Below are positions 50,239 through 60,054 of a stretch of DNA of 64,000 nucleotides, in pieces (positions within the stretch are counted from its first letter, which is position 1; each line of letters begins with the position of its first letter). The position numbers were made by a program, and so were the translations under genes. This stretch comes from Treponema sp. GTDB taxonomy: Bacteria > Spirochaetota > Spirochaetia > Treponematales > Breznakiellaceae. The stretch is from contig JAISQJ010000091.1 of NCBI GenBank assembly GCA_031274285.1, forward strand, positions 1-64,000. Direction: 5' to 3'. The notes below the pieces were generated by a model. That model did not search any database. It saw nothing but the letters and a program-made list of their open reading frames with translations, and was not told the origin of the DNA.

Positions 50239-51560
50239 GAACCCATACGCCGCAGCAGTTCCCTGGTATCTTCCTCCATGCGGCGTACATAATTTTCATA
50301 ATCAACGGTGAGGAGTTTTTTGTCTTTCATAAGCCAATTACCGTCCACCATGGAATGGCTTACGCTGTATCCGCTGACCGAATACGCCAGTTGGGTGTAG
50401 TAATCCTGCCCGCAGAATGGGGCCCAGCCGATATCGGAAAGATCCAGGGCGATAAGATCCGCCTTTTTTCCCTTTTCCAGGGAACCGATTTCTGCTTCCA
50501 TGCCCAGGGCGGCGGCCCCCTGCCGGGTAGCCATGGACACCAGTTCCCTGGCTTTAATGGCTTTAACATCCTGTTCCCGGTGGATGATAAGTTTCCCCGC
50601 GGTCCCCATTTCCGCTAACATATCATAGGTATTGCAGTTGCACACATTGTCGGTCCCCAAAACAACCGTAACGTCGGCTTCCCTCATGGCCTTTACCGGA
50701 GCAGCGGGGAAGCCGCTCCGCATGGCTGCGGAAGGAGCCAGCACCGGGTAAAAGGGATACCTGGCCATACGCTTAATGTCCGGATCGGATACGGTGATGG
50801 AATGGGCTGCCAGGATGGGGACCTCGAGAATCCCCAGGTCTTCCATTTTTTCAATGGCTGAACAGCCAAAATGCTCGGCGCAATAGTCATTTTCCTCGTT
50901 GCTGGTAGCAAAATGGATATGGAAGCCGGCCTGGTACTTCTTTGCCATCGCAATTTCTTCCCGGATAAGGTCCAGGCTGTTATCCACAAAGAAGGCGTGG
51001 GGCCCTACCCATCCCTTAATCCGGCCATGCTCCGCGCAGAGACGGAGGAACGAATCCGCATTGGCAAGCTCCTGCAGGCGCCGCTTTTCATCCCCCAGTT
51101 CCACGATACCGTAGGCGATAACAGCGCGGAGTCCCGCATTGTCAACTTCGGTAAATATCTTATCCGCGTAGAAATACTGATCGGCAAAACAGGTAGTCCC
51201 GGTGCGGATCATCTCGGCGCAGGAGACCCCTGTTGAAGCGGAAGCCATGGCGGCGTCTTCAAAAGATTCGTAGCGGCGCAGGGTATTGAGAAAGCCGTCC
51301 ATGGTAAAAAGAGAGACCCCTTCGCACATGCCCCGGGTAATGGTCATGGGGCTGTGGGCGTGGCAGTTGATAAGGCCGGGCATCACAAGGGCGCCCCGCA
51401 GGTTCACCTGCTCGTCACCTTCCTGTGCCCTGGGTGCTTCCCCCTCCCCCACAGCGGAAATTCTGCCGTTTTCAATAACGATATAACCGTTTTTGCAGAC
51501 GCTGTAAGCCGCATCCATGGTAAGGACTACTCCTGCGGTAATAATGGTACGCTTGCTCAT
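50235..51560 (-). CDS. Amidohydrolase (TRZ/ATZ, MtaD/SsnA-like deaminase)
   Basis: MSKRTIITAGVVLTMDAAYSV...LVMPGLINCHAHSPMTITRG..., HIHFATSNEE, LAAHSI, VLGTDNVCNCN. Confidence 0.9.
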   Translation of the reverse strand: MSKRTIITAGVVLTMDAAYSVCKNGYIVIENGRISAVGEGEAPRAQEGDEQVNLRGALVMPGLINCHAHSPMTITRGMCEGVSLFTMDGFLNTLRRYESFEDAAMASASTGVSCAEMIRTGTTCFADQYFYADKIFTEVDNAGLRAVIAYGIVELGDEKRRLQELANADSFLRLCAEHGRIKGWVGPHAFFVDNSLDLIREEIAMAKKYQAGFHIHFATSNEENDYCAEHFGCSAIEKMEDLGILEVPILAAHSITVSDPDIKRMARYPFYPVLAPSAAMRSGFPAAPVKAMREADVTVVLGTDNVCNCNTYDMLAEMGTAGKLIIHREQDVKAIKARELVSMATRQGAAALGMEAEIGSLEKGKKADLIALDLSDIGWAPFCGQDYYTQLAYSVSGYSVSHSMVDGNWLMKDKKLLTVDYENYVRRMEEDTRELLRRMGS

Positions 51561-51573
51561 GTAAATTCCTTCG

Positions 51574-52569
51574 CTAAAGAGATTTTTGCAGCGCCTTAAG
51601 CCGTGCCCGCCAGGATACAAATGCCAGAATCACGAGGGTCATCACATAGGGGAGAATCTGTACGATGTAGGGGGGAATCTTGGTGACATTCTGAAGCCGA
51701 AGGGCCACGGCATCGGCAAAGCCGAAGAACAACCCTGCCAGGAAGGAACCGCCGGGACTGTTAAAGCCAAAGAGGGCGGCGGCGTTCCCAATCCAGCCCC
51801 GTCCGGAGCTCATATCTCTGGTAAAGAGGGTAAGGTGTCCCACGGAAAGAAAGGCCCCCGCCAGGCCGGCGAGAATCCCGCTTATGATCAGGGCTGTGTA
51901 CTGGACCCGTCTTACGGAAATACCCACGGATACCGCCGCTTTTTCATTTTCTCCCACCGCGAGCAGGTGCCTGCCGAAGCGGGTCCGGTAAACCAGAACG
52001 CTAAGGATGATTACCGCCGCCCAGGAAATATAGACGATGATGTTATAACCGGAAAGCAGTCTTCCCATGATGGGAATAGACTCCAAAAAACCAAGATGAA
52101 TGGCGGGTAGTTGTACGATGCTGGGGTCCGACCATGTGCCGGACTGCCTAAAAAGGACCCGCATGAGGTATACCGTTACTTCCAGGGATAGAATATTTAT
52201 GGCAATAGCCAGCACCACCAGGTTTACCCGGAAGGACACGTGGAGCCAGGCAAAGAAAAGCCCCAGCAGGGCCCCTACGATCATGGCGGCCGCTGCCCCC
52301 GCCAGGGTGGATATTTCCGGGTGGGCCATGCCGAAGGCGCTGTGGTTTCTGATAAGGTAGGTGGTGACAATGGCGACAAAGGCTCCCACGGTGATCTTGC
52401 CGTCAATCGCCAGGTTAAGAACCCCCGCCTTGTTGCATAGGGCAGCCCCCAGGGCGGCCAAAATTATCGGCGTTGCAAGTCTGATGGCGCTGCTTAAAAG
52501 GTTTTTAAAAGGTTTATCGTAAAAAAACTGAAGATCCCGCTCATGGCGCCCCCTTGCTGCGATCCCCAA
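51574..52569 (-). CDS. ABC transporter permease (BMP/nucleoside-type, YufQ-like)
   Basis: IILAALGAALCNKAGVLNLAIDGKITVGAFVAI; AVGENEKAAVSVGISVRRVQ. Confidence 0.9.
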   Translation of the reverse strand: MGIAARGRHERDLQFFYDKPFKNLLSSAIRLATPIILAALGAALCNKAGVLNLAIDGKITVGAFVAIVTTYLIRNHSAFGMAHPEISTLAGAAAAMIVGALLGLFFAWLHVSFRVNLVVLAIAINILSLEVTVYLMRVLFRQSGTWSDPSIVQLPAIHLGFLESIPIMGRLLSGYNIIVYISWAAVIILSVLVYRTRFGRHLLAVGENEKAAVSVGISVRRVQYTALIISGILAGLAGAFLSVGHLTLFTRDMSSGRGWIGNAAALFGFNSPGGSFLAGLFFGFADAVALRLQNVTKIPPYIVQILPYVMTLVILAFVSWRARLKALQKSL

Positions 52570-53620
52570 TCCGGTTTATGAGTTTTTCCAAAAGAGGGCA
52601 GTAGATATTTTGCGCCGCCACAAGAAGGATGATCAGGGCGATAAGCACCCCGCCCAATTCCCGGGGAATTTGGAGGCTTATCTGTAGTCCAATCTGTGCC
52701 CCTTGTCGGATCCCCGCCAGGACAAAGGCCACGATTACGACTCCCAGGGGGTGGGAACCACCCAGGAGGGCGACAGACAGGCCGTCGAAGCCCAGGCCGG
52801 AGGAGAATCCCGTCATGATCCGGTGATAATTTCCCAGAATTTCAAGGCTTCCCGCCAGCCCCGCCAGCATGGCGCCTATGACAATGGTCCGCAGTATTAC
52901 CCAATCCGATTTTATCCCCCCATAGCGGGCAAAGCCGGGGGCCTCCCCCACCATACGAAGTTCATAACCGGCGGGGCTGCGCCACACATAAAAATACACA
53001 GCCACAGCGCAGATAATAGCGATCACAAAGGCAAGGCCCCAGCGGGAACCTGGGACAAATTGGAAAAGCCAGAGGGACTGGGGGATCACCGCGGACTGAG
53101 CTTTTTGTCCGGCATCGGCCCGGAGGGGAAAGGCTACCATGTATTCCAGGGCTAAAACAGCGATACTGTTGAGCATTATCGAGGATATGATTTCGTTTAC
53201 CCCCAGTTTTACCTTGAGGAGGCCGGGGATTATTCCGTATAGCCCCCCCGCCAGCATGGACATGAGGAGGATCAGGGGAATGAGAAGGGGGGCGGGCAGA
53301 CGGAGAGATGCCCCCAGCCAGGCGGCGACTATGGCCCCGGCTACATACTGGCCCTCCTGGGCAATGCTAAAAACCCCCACCCGGAAGCCCAGCATGGCGG
53401 CCAGGCCGTTCAGTATCAGGGGGGTGGAATTGGCCAGGGTGATGAACAGGGGCCATACCTTTCCCGATACCCCAAAACCGCTTCCGATAAGTACCCGGAA
53501 AGCAGAAAAAGGCGAAACCTTGGTTATGGCGATAAGCAGGGATGCGCAGAGAATACCCAGGAATATTGCTGTAATGGGAATGAGTCCGGAAAGCAATTGC
53601 TGTCTGCGGTCATGCGTCAT
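52541..53620 (-). CDS. ABC transporter permease (BMP/nucleoside-type, YufP-like)
   Basis: STPLILNGLAAMLGFRVGVFSIAQEGQYVAGAI; ELRMVGEAPGFARYGGIKSD. Confidence 0.92.
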   Translation of the reverse strand: MTHDRRQQLLSGLIPITAIFLGILCASLLIAITKVSPFSAFRVLIGSGFGVSGKVWPLFITLANSTPLILNGLAAMLGFRVGVFSIAQEGQYVAGAIVAAWLGASLRLPAPLLIPLILLMSMLAGGLYGIIPGLLKVKLGVNEIISSIMLNSIAVLALEYMVAFPLRADAGQKAQSAVIPQSLWLFQFVPGSRWGLAFVIAIICAVAVYFYVWRSPAGYELRMVGEAPGFARYGGIKSDWVILRTIVIGAMLAGLAGSLEILGNYHRIMTGFSSGLGFDGLSVALLGGSHPLGVVIVAFVLAGIRQGAQIGLQISLQIPRELGGVLIALIILLVAAQNIYCPLLEKLINRIGDRSKGAP

Positions 53621-55133
53621 GATGCTGTCCCCTGGTCATAAGCAATCCTATACTCTTTTCATTGATGTCCTCTCCGGTAAGCTCTCCCTGAAAAGTACCG
53701 CCCAGCAGGACCTCTACCCGATCACTTAGGGCCATAATTTCCTCCATCTCCACGGAAACCAGCAGTATTGCTACGCCCCTATCCCGATGATCCAGCAGGG
53801 TTTGATGGACAAATTCTATGCTCCCCACATCAAGGCCCCGGGTGGGCTGGTTGACGACCAAAAGGATCGGAGCGGAAGAAACCTCCCTGCCCAGGACGAT
53901 CTTCTGCATGTTACCCCCGGAAAGCTTGGCCGTTGGACCGTTGGGGACGGCGCCGTATACCGAATAATCGGCGATAATTTTTTTCGCCCAGGCGTTACAG
54001 GCGGGGACATTGAGCGTAAACCGCCGACGGAACTGGAGATGCCGCTGGCGGCCCAGGAGGATATTTTCCATTATGGTAGCAGCGGGGTTAAGGCCCATGT
54101 GGAGGCGGTCTTCCGGCACATGGGCAAGGCCAAGACGCCTTCTGCTCCGGACATCAAAATTCGTTATATCCTTTCCCCTAAGGCGTATTTTCCCCCCGCT
54201 GATCGGCAGAAGGCCTGTAATTCCCGAAACCAGGGCTTCCTGACCATTGCCGCTGACCCCCGCCACTCCCAGAATCTCCCCCGCCCGGAGAGTAAAAGAA
54301 ACATTGTTTAAAAGTTTTACCCCCAGCTTGTTCTTGACGCTGAGTCCCTCCACTTCTAATACCGGCTCTCCCGGTCTTGCTGCGGTCTTGTTGATCCTGA
54401 ATACGATTTCCCGGCCTACCATCATTTCCGCCAGATCCCTGGTATTGGTGTCCGGGGCTTTCCTGGTGGCTTCCACTTTTCCTCTTTTCATCACCGTGAT
54501 CCGGTCCGCCACCTCCAGCACTTCGTGGAGTTTATGGGAAATAAAAAAGATGGTGACATCGTTTTTTGCCAGCCCTTTTAAGGTCTGTAAAAAAGGCTTT
54601 ACCTCCTGGGGGGTAAGGACTGCGGTAGGTTCATCGAGTATCAGAATCCGTATTTTTCGGGCCAGCATCTTTAGAATTTCCAGCCGCTGAAGCAGACCCA
54701 CGGGAAGACTCCCCGCCACCGCGGAAGGATCTATGGGCAGGTTGTATTTTTCTGAGAGATCCTTTACAAAGGCTGTTTCCTCCCTGCGGTATAGAAAGCC
54801 CCAGCGTGTTTTTTCTATCCCCAGGAGTATATTTTTCGTGACAGTAAATGAATTAACGATGTTAAAATGCTGATGCACCATGCCGATGCCGCGCTCAATG
54901 GCATCGGAGGGGTATCTAAAAGACATCGGCTTTCCCTCAATAAGTATCTCGCCGGAATCCGGTTTTTCCAGTCCAAAAAGAATGTTCATCAGAGTCGATT
55001 TCCCCGCCCCGTTTTCTCCGCAGATGGCATGCACCTCCCCCCTGGTTACGGAAAAAGATACATGATCATTGGCCTGCACTGCGGTTGAAGGGTAGTAGCG
55101 GCTAACATCACGGAATTCCACCATGGCATCCAT
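53610..55133 (-). CDS. Duplicated-domain ABC ATPase (YufO/RbsA-like)
   Basis: First Walker A GENGAGKSTLMNILFGL, LLQRLEILKMLARKIRILILDEPTAVLTPQE; second domain SGNGQEAL, LSGGNMQKIVLGREVSSAPILLVVNQPTRGLDVG. Confidence 0.94.
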   Translation of the reverse strand: MDAMVEFRDVSRYYPSTAVQANDHVSFSVTRGEVHAICGENGAGKSTLMNILFGLEKPDSGEILIEGKPMSFRYPSDAIERGIGMVHQHFNIVNSFTVTKNILLGIEKTRWGFLYRREETAFVKDLSEKYNLPIDPSAVAGSLPVGLLQRLEILKMLARKIRILILDEPTAVLTPQEVKPFLQTLKGLAKNDVTIFFISHKLHEVLEVADRITVMKRGKVEATRKAPDTNTRDLAEMMVGREIVFRINKTAARPGEPVLEVEGLSVKNKLGVKLLNNVSFTLRAGEILGVAGVSGNGQEALVSGITGLLPISGGKIRLRGKDITNFDVRSRRRLGLAHVPEDRLHMGLNPAATIMENILLGRQRHLQFRRRFTLNVPACNAWAKKIIADYSVYGAVPNGPTAKLSGGNMQKIVLGREVSSAPILLVVNQPTRGLDVGSIEFVHQTLLDHRDRGVAILLVSVEMEEIMALSDRVEVLLGGTFQGELTGEDINEKSIGLLMTRGQHHDA

Positions 55134-55213
55134 AGCGCCTCCGGGGCAGGGTCCCGGGATATACTCCCAGGGACCTTTTCCGGGGCCGGAAATCCGGCTC
55201 CCGAGGGTAAAAC

Positions 55214-56272
55214 TTACCTCAAATTATCCCATAGAGTTTCGGTCAGGGCATCATAGACCTTGTACTCGCCGGAAAGGATCTGTTTCCGGTAATCCTCGAT
55301 CTGTGTTTTAATGGTCGGCAGCTTTGCGATCATATCGGCCGGGCCGTTTTTCGCAAAATCATCGGCCCCGGTATCCCAGGAAATGCCCGTGGCGCCGTCT
55401 TCCAGGTCCAGAGTACGGAAGCCGCCCTTGAAGACGCCCTTTACAAAATCTTCGATAAGGTTGTAGGTGCTGTTATCCACCCGTTTGATGACGCTCATGA
55501 TGATACTGCCGGGATAAAAGCTGTCCTGCACATTATCAACCCCAATGGCATAGAGTTTCCGTTCCGCCGCCGCCGCCAGGACCCCCTCGCCGGAAAGTCC
55601 GGCAACATGGTAGATAATGTCGCAGCCCTCGTCATACAGAGCGATGGCGCTTTCCTTGCCCAGGGTAGGATTGGAAAAATCGAACCCCAGGTAGTTGACG
55701 TAGACCTTGGCATCGGGCCGGTTTACTAGTACCCCCTGCTTGAAACCGTAGAAGAACTGGTTGATCCCCGGGGCGTCGCCGCCGCAGACCGCGCCGACCT
55801 TGCCGGTCTTGGTTAGGGAACCAACCGCCAGCCCCGCAAGGAAGCTGGACTTGTTTACGTTGATAAGCAGGGATGCCAGGTTCGGGGGCAGACTATCCGC
55901 GTAAAGCTCGGATGGGGAACCAAACATCTGGTTCGGATATTCAGTGGCCAGATCCAGCATCATCTGGGTATCAAGGCCCACCCCAAGGATAAGATCGTAG
56001 CCCTTGTTAATGGCGCTCCGCATGGCGGTTTCGTGCTCATGGACCCCCTGGGTTTCGATAATGTTCGCCTGGACGGGGAGTTCCGCGTTTGCCCGGCGTA
56101 CCCCTGCCGCTGCGCTGTCGACGAATGAACGGTCCCCCAGGGGACTGGGCATAACCACCGCTACGGTGATCTTTTTTTCTGTCCCCTCTGGTTCAGCAGC
56201 CTTCTTACCTCCCGCAAACACCGGCAAGGCAAGAACCGTGATGAGAATCAACGCTACCGTGATTTTCTTCAT
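55214..56272 (-). CDS. BMP family (Med/PnrA-like) substrate-binding protein
   Basis: MKKITVALILITVLALPVFAGGKKAAEPE...; VGLDTQMMLDLATEYPNQMFG, AGLAVGSLTKTGKVGAVCGGDAPGINQFFYGFKQG. Confidence 0.92.
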   Translation of the reverse strand: MKKITVALILITVLALPVFAGGKKAAEPEGTEKKITVAVVMPSPLGDRSFVDSAAAGVRRANAELPVQANIIETQGVHEHETAMRSAINKGYDLILGVGLDTQMMLDLATEYPNQMFGSPSELYADSLPPNLASLLINVNKSSFLAGLAVGSLTKTGKVGAVCGGDAPGINQFFYGFKQGVLVNRPDAKVYVNYLGFDFSNPTLGKESAIALYDEGCDIIYHVAGLSGEGVLAAAAERKLYAIGVDNVQDSFYPGSIIMSVIKRVDNSTYNLIEDFVKGVFKGGFRTLDLEDGATGISWDTGADDFAKNGPADMIAKLPTIKTQIEDYRKQILSGEYKVYDALTETLWDNLR

Positions 56273-56288
56273 CTTTCCACTCCTTTCT

Positions 56289-57104
56289 CTATTTTCTGAA
56301 TGCCCGGACGGCATCCATTAGTCGAGCCACTTTTCTTTGGTCCACCAGATCAAAAAAATCATTGTTTTTTTTGAAGGCGCTGCCGATTACCGCCCCGTCT
56401 GCAACGGAAAGCTGTTCGACAACGTTGTTAATGCTGACCCCCGTGTTGGCAAATACCGGTGTACCGGGAATCGCCTTTGTTACTTCTCTCAACGCATCTA
56501 TGGAGGCTGCGGTTCCTGCCTTCATGCCTGATACGCAGACCATCTCCGGTTCCCCGTTGAAAACCGTCGTCTTGGCAATATCCGCAAGACTTCGGGATCC
56601 CAGGTAGACACTTGCTTCAGGAAGGATGTTGAACATCAGTTTGACATCTTCCGCCCCCAGGCGGCTTCGCAGCCGGGCTACTGCCCCGCAGTTGGTGTTC
56701 CACAGGCCAAAATCGCCGGCATATACCCCGGTAAAAATTTCCCGCACAAAGGAAGCCCCCACCGCCACCGCCAGTTCCACGCTTGCCCCGGCATCCCAGA
56801 GAACATTCACCCCGTAGGGGACGCGAATCTCCGGGAGCAGCTCACCGATGATCCTCGCCATAACTGTCTGGGTTATGGGTTCCACCTTGGTAAGATAAGG
56901 AAGACTGAACTCGTTGGAAAACATTACCGCGTCAATGCCTCCATCCTGCAGGGATGTCAGGTTTTCACGGGCCCGCCCGATGATCCAGGGAAGCCCTTTT
57001 TTCATGTCGTATTTAGGGTCCCCCGGCAGCGCGTCGAGATGGCACATTGCTATAACCGGCTTAACCGTACCAAAGGTTTTTTTTATCCACTCCCTGCCTG
57101 TCAT
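56289..57104 (-). CDS. BtpA/SgcQ family protein
   Basis: KPVIAMCHLDALPGDPKYD..., DGGIDAVMFSNEFSLPYL, PYGVNVLWDAGASVELAVAVGASFVREIFTGVYAGDFGLW. Confidence 0.92.
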   Translation of the reverse strand: MTGREWIKKTFGTVKPVIAMCHLDALPGDPKYDMKKGLPWIIGRARENLTSLQDGGIDAVMFSNEFSLPYLTKVEPITQTVMARIIGELLPEIRVPYGVNVLWDAGASVELAVAVGASFVREIFTGVYAGDFGLWNTNCGAVARLRSRLGAEDVKLMFNILPEASVYLGSRSLADIAKTTVFNGEPEMVCVSGMKAGTAASIDALREVTKAIPGTPVFANTGVSINNVVEQLSVADGAVIGSAFKKNNDFFDLVDQRKVARLMDAVRAFRK

Positions 57105-57118
57105 TTTACGGATACTCC

Positions 57119-57925
57119 TTATGCCGGATACTCTACCGGAACCTTAAGCCGGTTAAAGATTTTGATATATTCCTCTCCGGGGGCCCTGTTGCTTATGATC
57201 ATATCCACCGCATCCAGGGGACAGATGGTACCGCAGGTAACTTTGCCGAATTTGCTCGAATCCGCCAGAACGATAACCTGCCCGGCATTGGCGGCCAGAG
57301 CCCGTTTAACGGCAATGTCCTCCAGGCTGTACTCGGTGACCCCGGCCTCCACATCAATCCCGCCAACCCCCATAAAGAACTGATCCACATGACAGGAAGA
57401 AAGGAACTCTACCGTGTTTGTCCCTGCCAGGGAACCTTCGTAGGAACGCAGGACCCCGCCGGGGACGATCACCTTTAGGTTTGGATGACGCAGACAGGAC
57501 ATCATGATATGGATATTCGTGGTGATGATAGTCAGGTTCTCCCGTACCGTAAGCCGCTGTACCAGGGACAAGGCCGTGGACCCGGTATCCAGCGCGATAA
57601 CGGTATTGTCCTTCACCATCCTGGCGGCCATATCCGCGATGATCCTCTTTTCTTCCACCAAACGTGCTGCCCGCTCGTCAAAGACCGGTTCCTGCTCCTT
57701 ATCCGATGTCGGGACCACTCCCCCATGTACCCGCCGGGCGGCGCTCTTGTTCTCCAAAAACTGCAGGTCCCGCCGTATAGTCATCTCCGAAACATCAAAG
57801 TGATTGGAAAGCCCTATAACCGAGGCAAATCCATGATCTCTGAGAATATCCAGAATTGCCTGCTGCCTTCCGGTTATGCTATAACCGTGGACTCTTTCTC
57901 CCATTCTATGTTTGAGATCGAACAT
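57119..57925 (-). CDS. DeoR family transcriptional regulator
   Basis: RQQAILDILRDHGFASVIGLSNHFDVSEMTIRRDLQFLENKSAARRVHGGVV. Confidence 0.95.
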   Translation of the reverse strand: MFDLKHRMGERVHGYSITGRQQAILDILRDHGFASVIGLSNHFDVSEMTIRRDLQFLENKSAARRVHGGVVPTSDKEQEPVFDERAARLVEEKRIIADMAARMVKDNTVIALDTGSTALSLVQRLTVRENLTIITTNIHIMMSCLRHPNLKVIVPGGVLRSYEGSLAGTNTVEFLSSCHVDQFFMGVGGIDVEAGVTEYSLEDIAVKRALAANAGQVIVLADSSKFGKVTCGTICPLDAVDMIISNRAPGEEYIKIFNRLKVPVEYPA

Positions 57926-58016
57926 AACATTGACAATTTATCACAGCTCAGGTTTTCTGTCAAACATCTTTTTGCCGCCCCTTTCTGAAAACGGCGGTTC
58001 GTGTTATAAATACGTC

Positions 58017-58035
58017 GAGGGGGGCTTCCCCCCTC
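58017..58035 (+). other. Leader hairpin GAGGGGGG-CTT-CCCCCCTC upstream of LpoB-like gene
   Basis: Perfect 8-bp G/C stem with 3-nt loop, downstream of a TATAAA box near 58005. Confidence 0.45.
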
Positions 58036-58086
58036 CGGATAGCTGCCTTAAAATTATCAAAAGGCAAAATTTGGAGGCATGGGCAA

Positions 58087-58731
58087 ATGAAAGAGCGTTG
58101 TTTTTTTCCCCGGGGCGGCCGGTGGGTAAACCGTTTCTTGCTGGTTCCGGCGGTTTTGTTTTTGGCGTTCCTTATGGCCGCCTGCGCGTCCACCTCGGTA
58201 AAGCGGGTCGATTCTGAAAAAGTTACCGATTTAAGCGGCTACTGGAACGATACGGACCTTAGAATCGTCTGCGACAGCCTTATCAGGTCCTGCCTGGATT
58301 CCTCCCAGGTTGTCCAGGAGAGCGGTCGGCTGGGCCGGAAGGCGGTGTTTCTGGTGGGGCCCTTCCGCAACGAAAGCGACGAGCACATCGATACCAGCAT
58401 CATAGCCGATACCATGGAAGTGGCGATCTTCAACTCCGGCCGGGCGGAATTTGCCGCCGGGGGGGCCACCCGCGAAGCCCTGCGGAAGGAGCGGCTGGAC
58501 CAGCAGGGCAACGCCAGCGAGGAGACCGCCCGGAGGCTGGCCAACGAGACCGGGGCGGACTTCCTCCTCACCGGCTCGGTAAAGACCATCGTGGACCAGA
58601 GCGGTAATACCCGGACCCGGACCTACTATGTAAGGGCGGAACTCACCAATCTTGAGACCAATATCCGGCTCTGGATAGGCGAGAACCGGGAGATCAAGAA
58701 GGTAATCAGAAGCTCCGCCGCCCGGCTCTAA
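58087..58731 (+). CDS. Lipoprotein, LpoB-like (penicillin-binding protein activator family)
   Basis: Lipobox LMAACAS; VDSEKVTDLSGYWNDTDLRIVCDSLIRSCLDSSQV, FLVGPFRNESDEHIDTSIIADTMEVAIFNSGRAEF. Confidence 0.85.
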   Translation: MKERCFFPRGGRWVNRFLLVPAVLFLAFLMAACASTSVKRVDSEKVTDLSGYWNDTDLRIVCDSLIRSCLDSSQVVQESGRLGRKAVFLVGPFRNESDEHIDTSIIADTMEVAIFNSGRAEFAAGGATREALRKERLDQQGNASEETARRLANETGADFLLTGSVKTIVDQSGNTRTRTYYVRAELTNLETNIRLWIGENREIKKVIRSSAARL

Positions 58732-58740
58732 GCGGACCGG

Positions 58741-60054
58741 ATGGTACCCTTGCCCCGGATAGGATTCCTGGCGCCGGTTCTTGCCGCCGCTCTCCTGGTT
58801 TCCTGCGCCACTGCGCCCTTTCACCGGGTGGACGGCGTCCTGGAACAGGGCCGCTATGAAGAATCCGCCGCGGCCCTGGAAAAGAACCGGTCTTCCCTCT
58901 ACCGCGCCGGGGATACCATCCTCTACTACCTGGACAAGGGTATGTTGACCCATTACGCCGGCCTGTACCCGGATTCCTCCCGCCTGCTGGAGGCGGGGGA
59001 ACGGGCCATCGAGGCGGCCTACACCAGGAGTATCCTCCAGGAGGCGGGGGCCTACCTGATTAACGATCTGACCCGGGACTATGCCGGGGAAGATTATGAA
59101 GACATCTACACCAACAGCTTTAACGCCCTCAATTACTACCACCGGGGGGACCTGGACGAAGCCCTGGTGGAGATCAGGCGGATGAACAACAAGATACGGA
59201 ACCTGGCGGACAAGTACGGGGCCGCCGTATCCTCCCTGCAGCGGAAGGCCCTGGAAGAATCCCTGCCCATCCCCGCCAATCCCCAGGCCCCCTCCTCGTT
59301 TAACGACTCCGCCCTGGCCCGCTACCTGGGGATGCTTTTTTACCGGGCCCGGGGCCGGGACGATGACGCCCGCATTGACGGGGACTATCTGCGCCTGGCC
59401 TTTGCCAACTCGCCGGCCCTCTATCCCCACCCCTTGCCCGCCTCCCTGGACGGGGAACTGGAAATCCCCCAGGGCATGGCCCGGCTTAATATTCTCGCCT
59501 TTGCCGGCCTGTCCCCCGTTAAAAAAGAGCAGAACCTGCGCCTGCCCATCGGGAACCGGTATATCAAGATCGCCCTGCCGGAACTGGTGTACCGGCCCTC
59601 GGCGGTAAGCCGGGTCGAGCTGGTCTTTGACGACGGCCGGCGCTTTGACCTGGAACTCCTGGAGAATATCGAGGCCGTAGCCGCCGAGACCTTCAAGGCC
59701 CGAAAAAACATTATCTACCTGCGGAGCGTAATCCGCGCCTCCCTTAAAGGGGTAAGCTCCGCGGCCCTGGATTCCATGGCCGGGGAATCCGAGGGAGAGG
59801 CTTCTCTGGTCTTCGGCCTTTTAAGCCTGGGGGCCCAGATCTTTGCGGAGGCCAGCGAACAGGCGGACCTGCGGATCTCCCGCTACTTTCCCGCCCGGGC
59901 CTACGTGGGGGGCCTTACCCTAAGCCCCGGCCGCTATTCTTTTGACCTAATCTACTACAACCGGCAGGGGGGAACCCTGGCGTCTTTCCGCTGCCAGGAC
60001 GTTCCGGTCTTGGAGAACACTCTGAATCTTACGGAGGTGATATGCTTAAAATAA
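58741..60054 (+). CDS. Lipoprotein with TPR-like region, COG3014-like
   Basis: Lipobox LLVSCAT; DTILYYLDKGMLTHYAGLYPDSSRLLEAGERAIE...; coupled to the next ORF. Confidence 0.75.
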   Translation: MVPLPRIGFLAPVLAAALLVSCATAPFHRVDGVLEQGRYEESAAALEKNRSSLYRAGDTILYYLDKGMLTHYAGLYPDSSRLLEAGERAIEAAYTRSILQEAGAYLINDLTRDYAGEDYEDIYTNSFNALNYYHRGDLDEALVEIRRMNNKIRNLADKYGAAVSSLQRKALEESLPIPANPQAPSSFNDSALARYLGMLFYRARGRDDDARIDGDYLRLAFANSPALYPHPLPASLDGELEIPQGMARLNILAFAGLSPVKKEQNLRLPIGNRYIKIALPELVYRPSAVSRVELVFDDGRRFDLELLENIEAVAAETFKARKNIIYLRSVIRASLKGVSSAALDSMAGESEGEASLVFGLLSLGAQIFAEASEQADLRISRYFPARAYVGGLTLSPGRYSFDLIYYNRQGGTLASFRCQDVPVLENTLNLTEVICLK

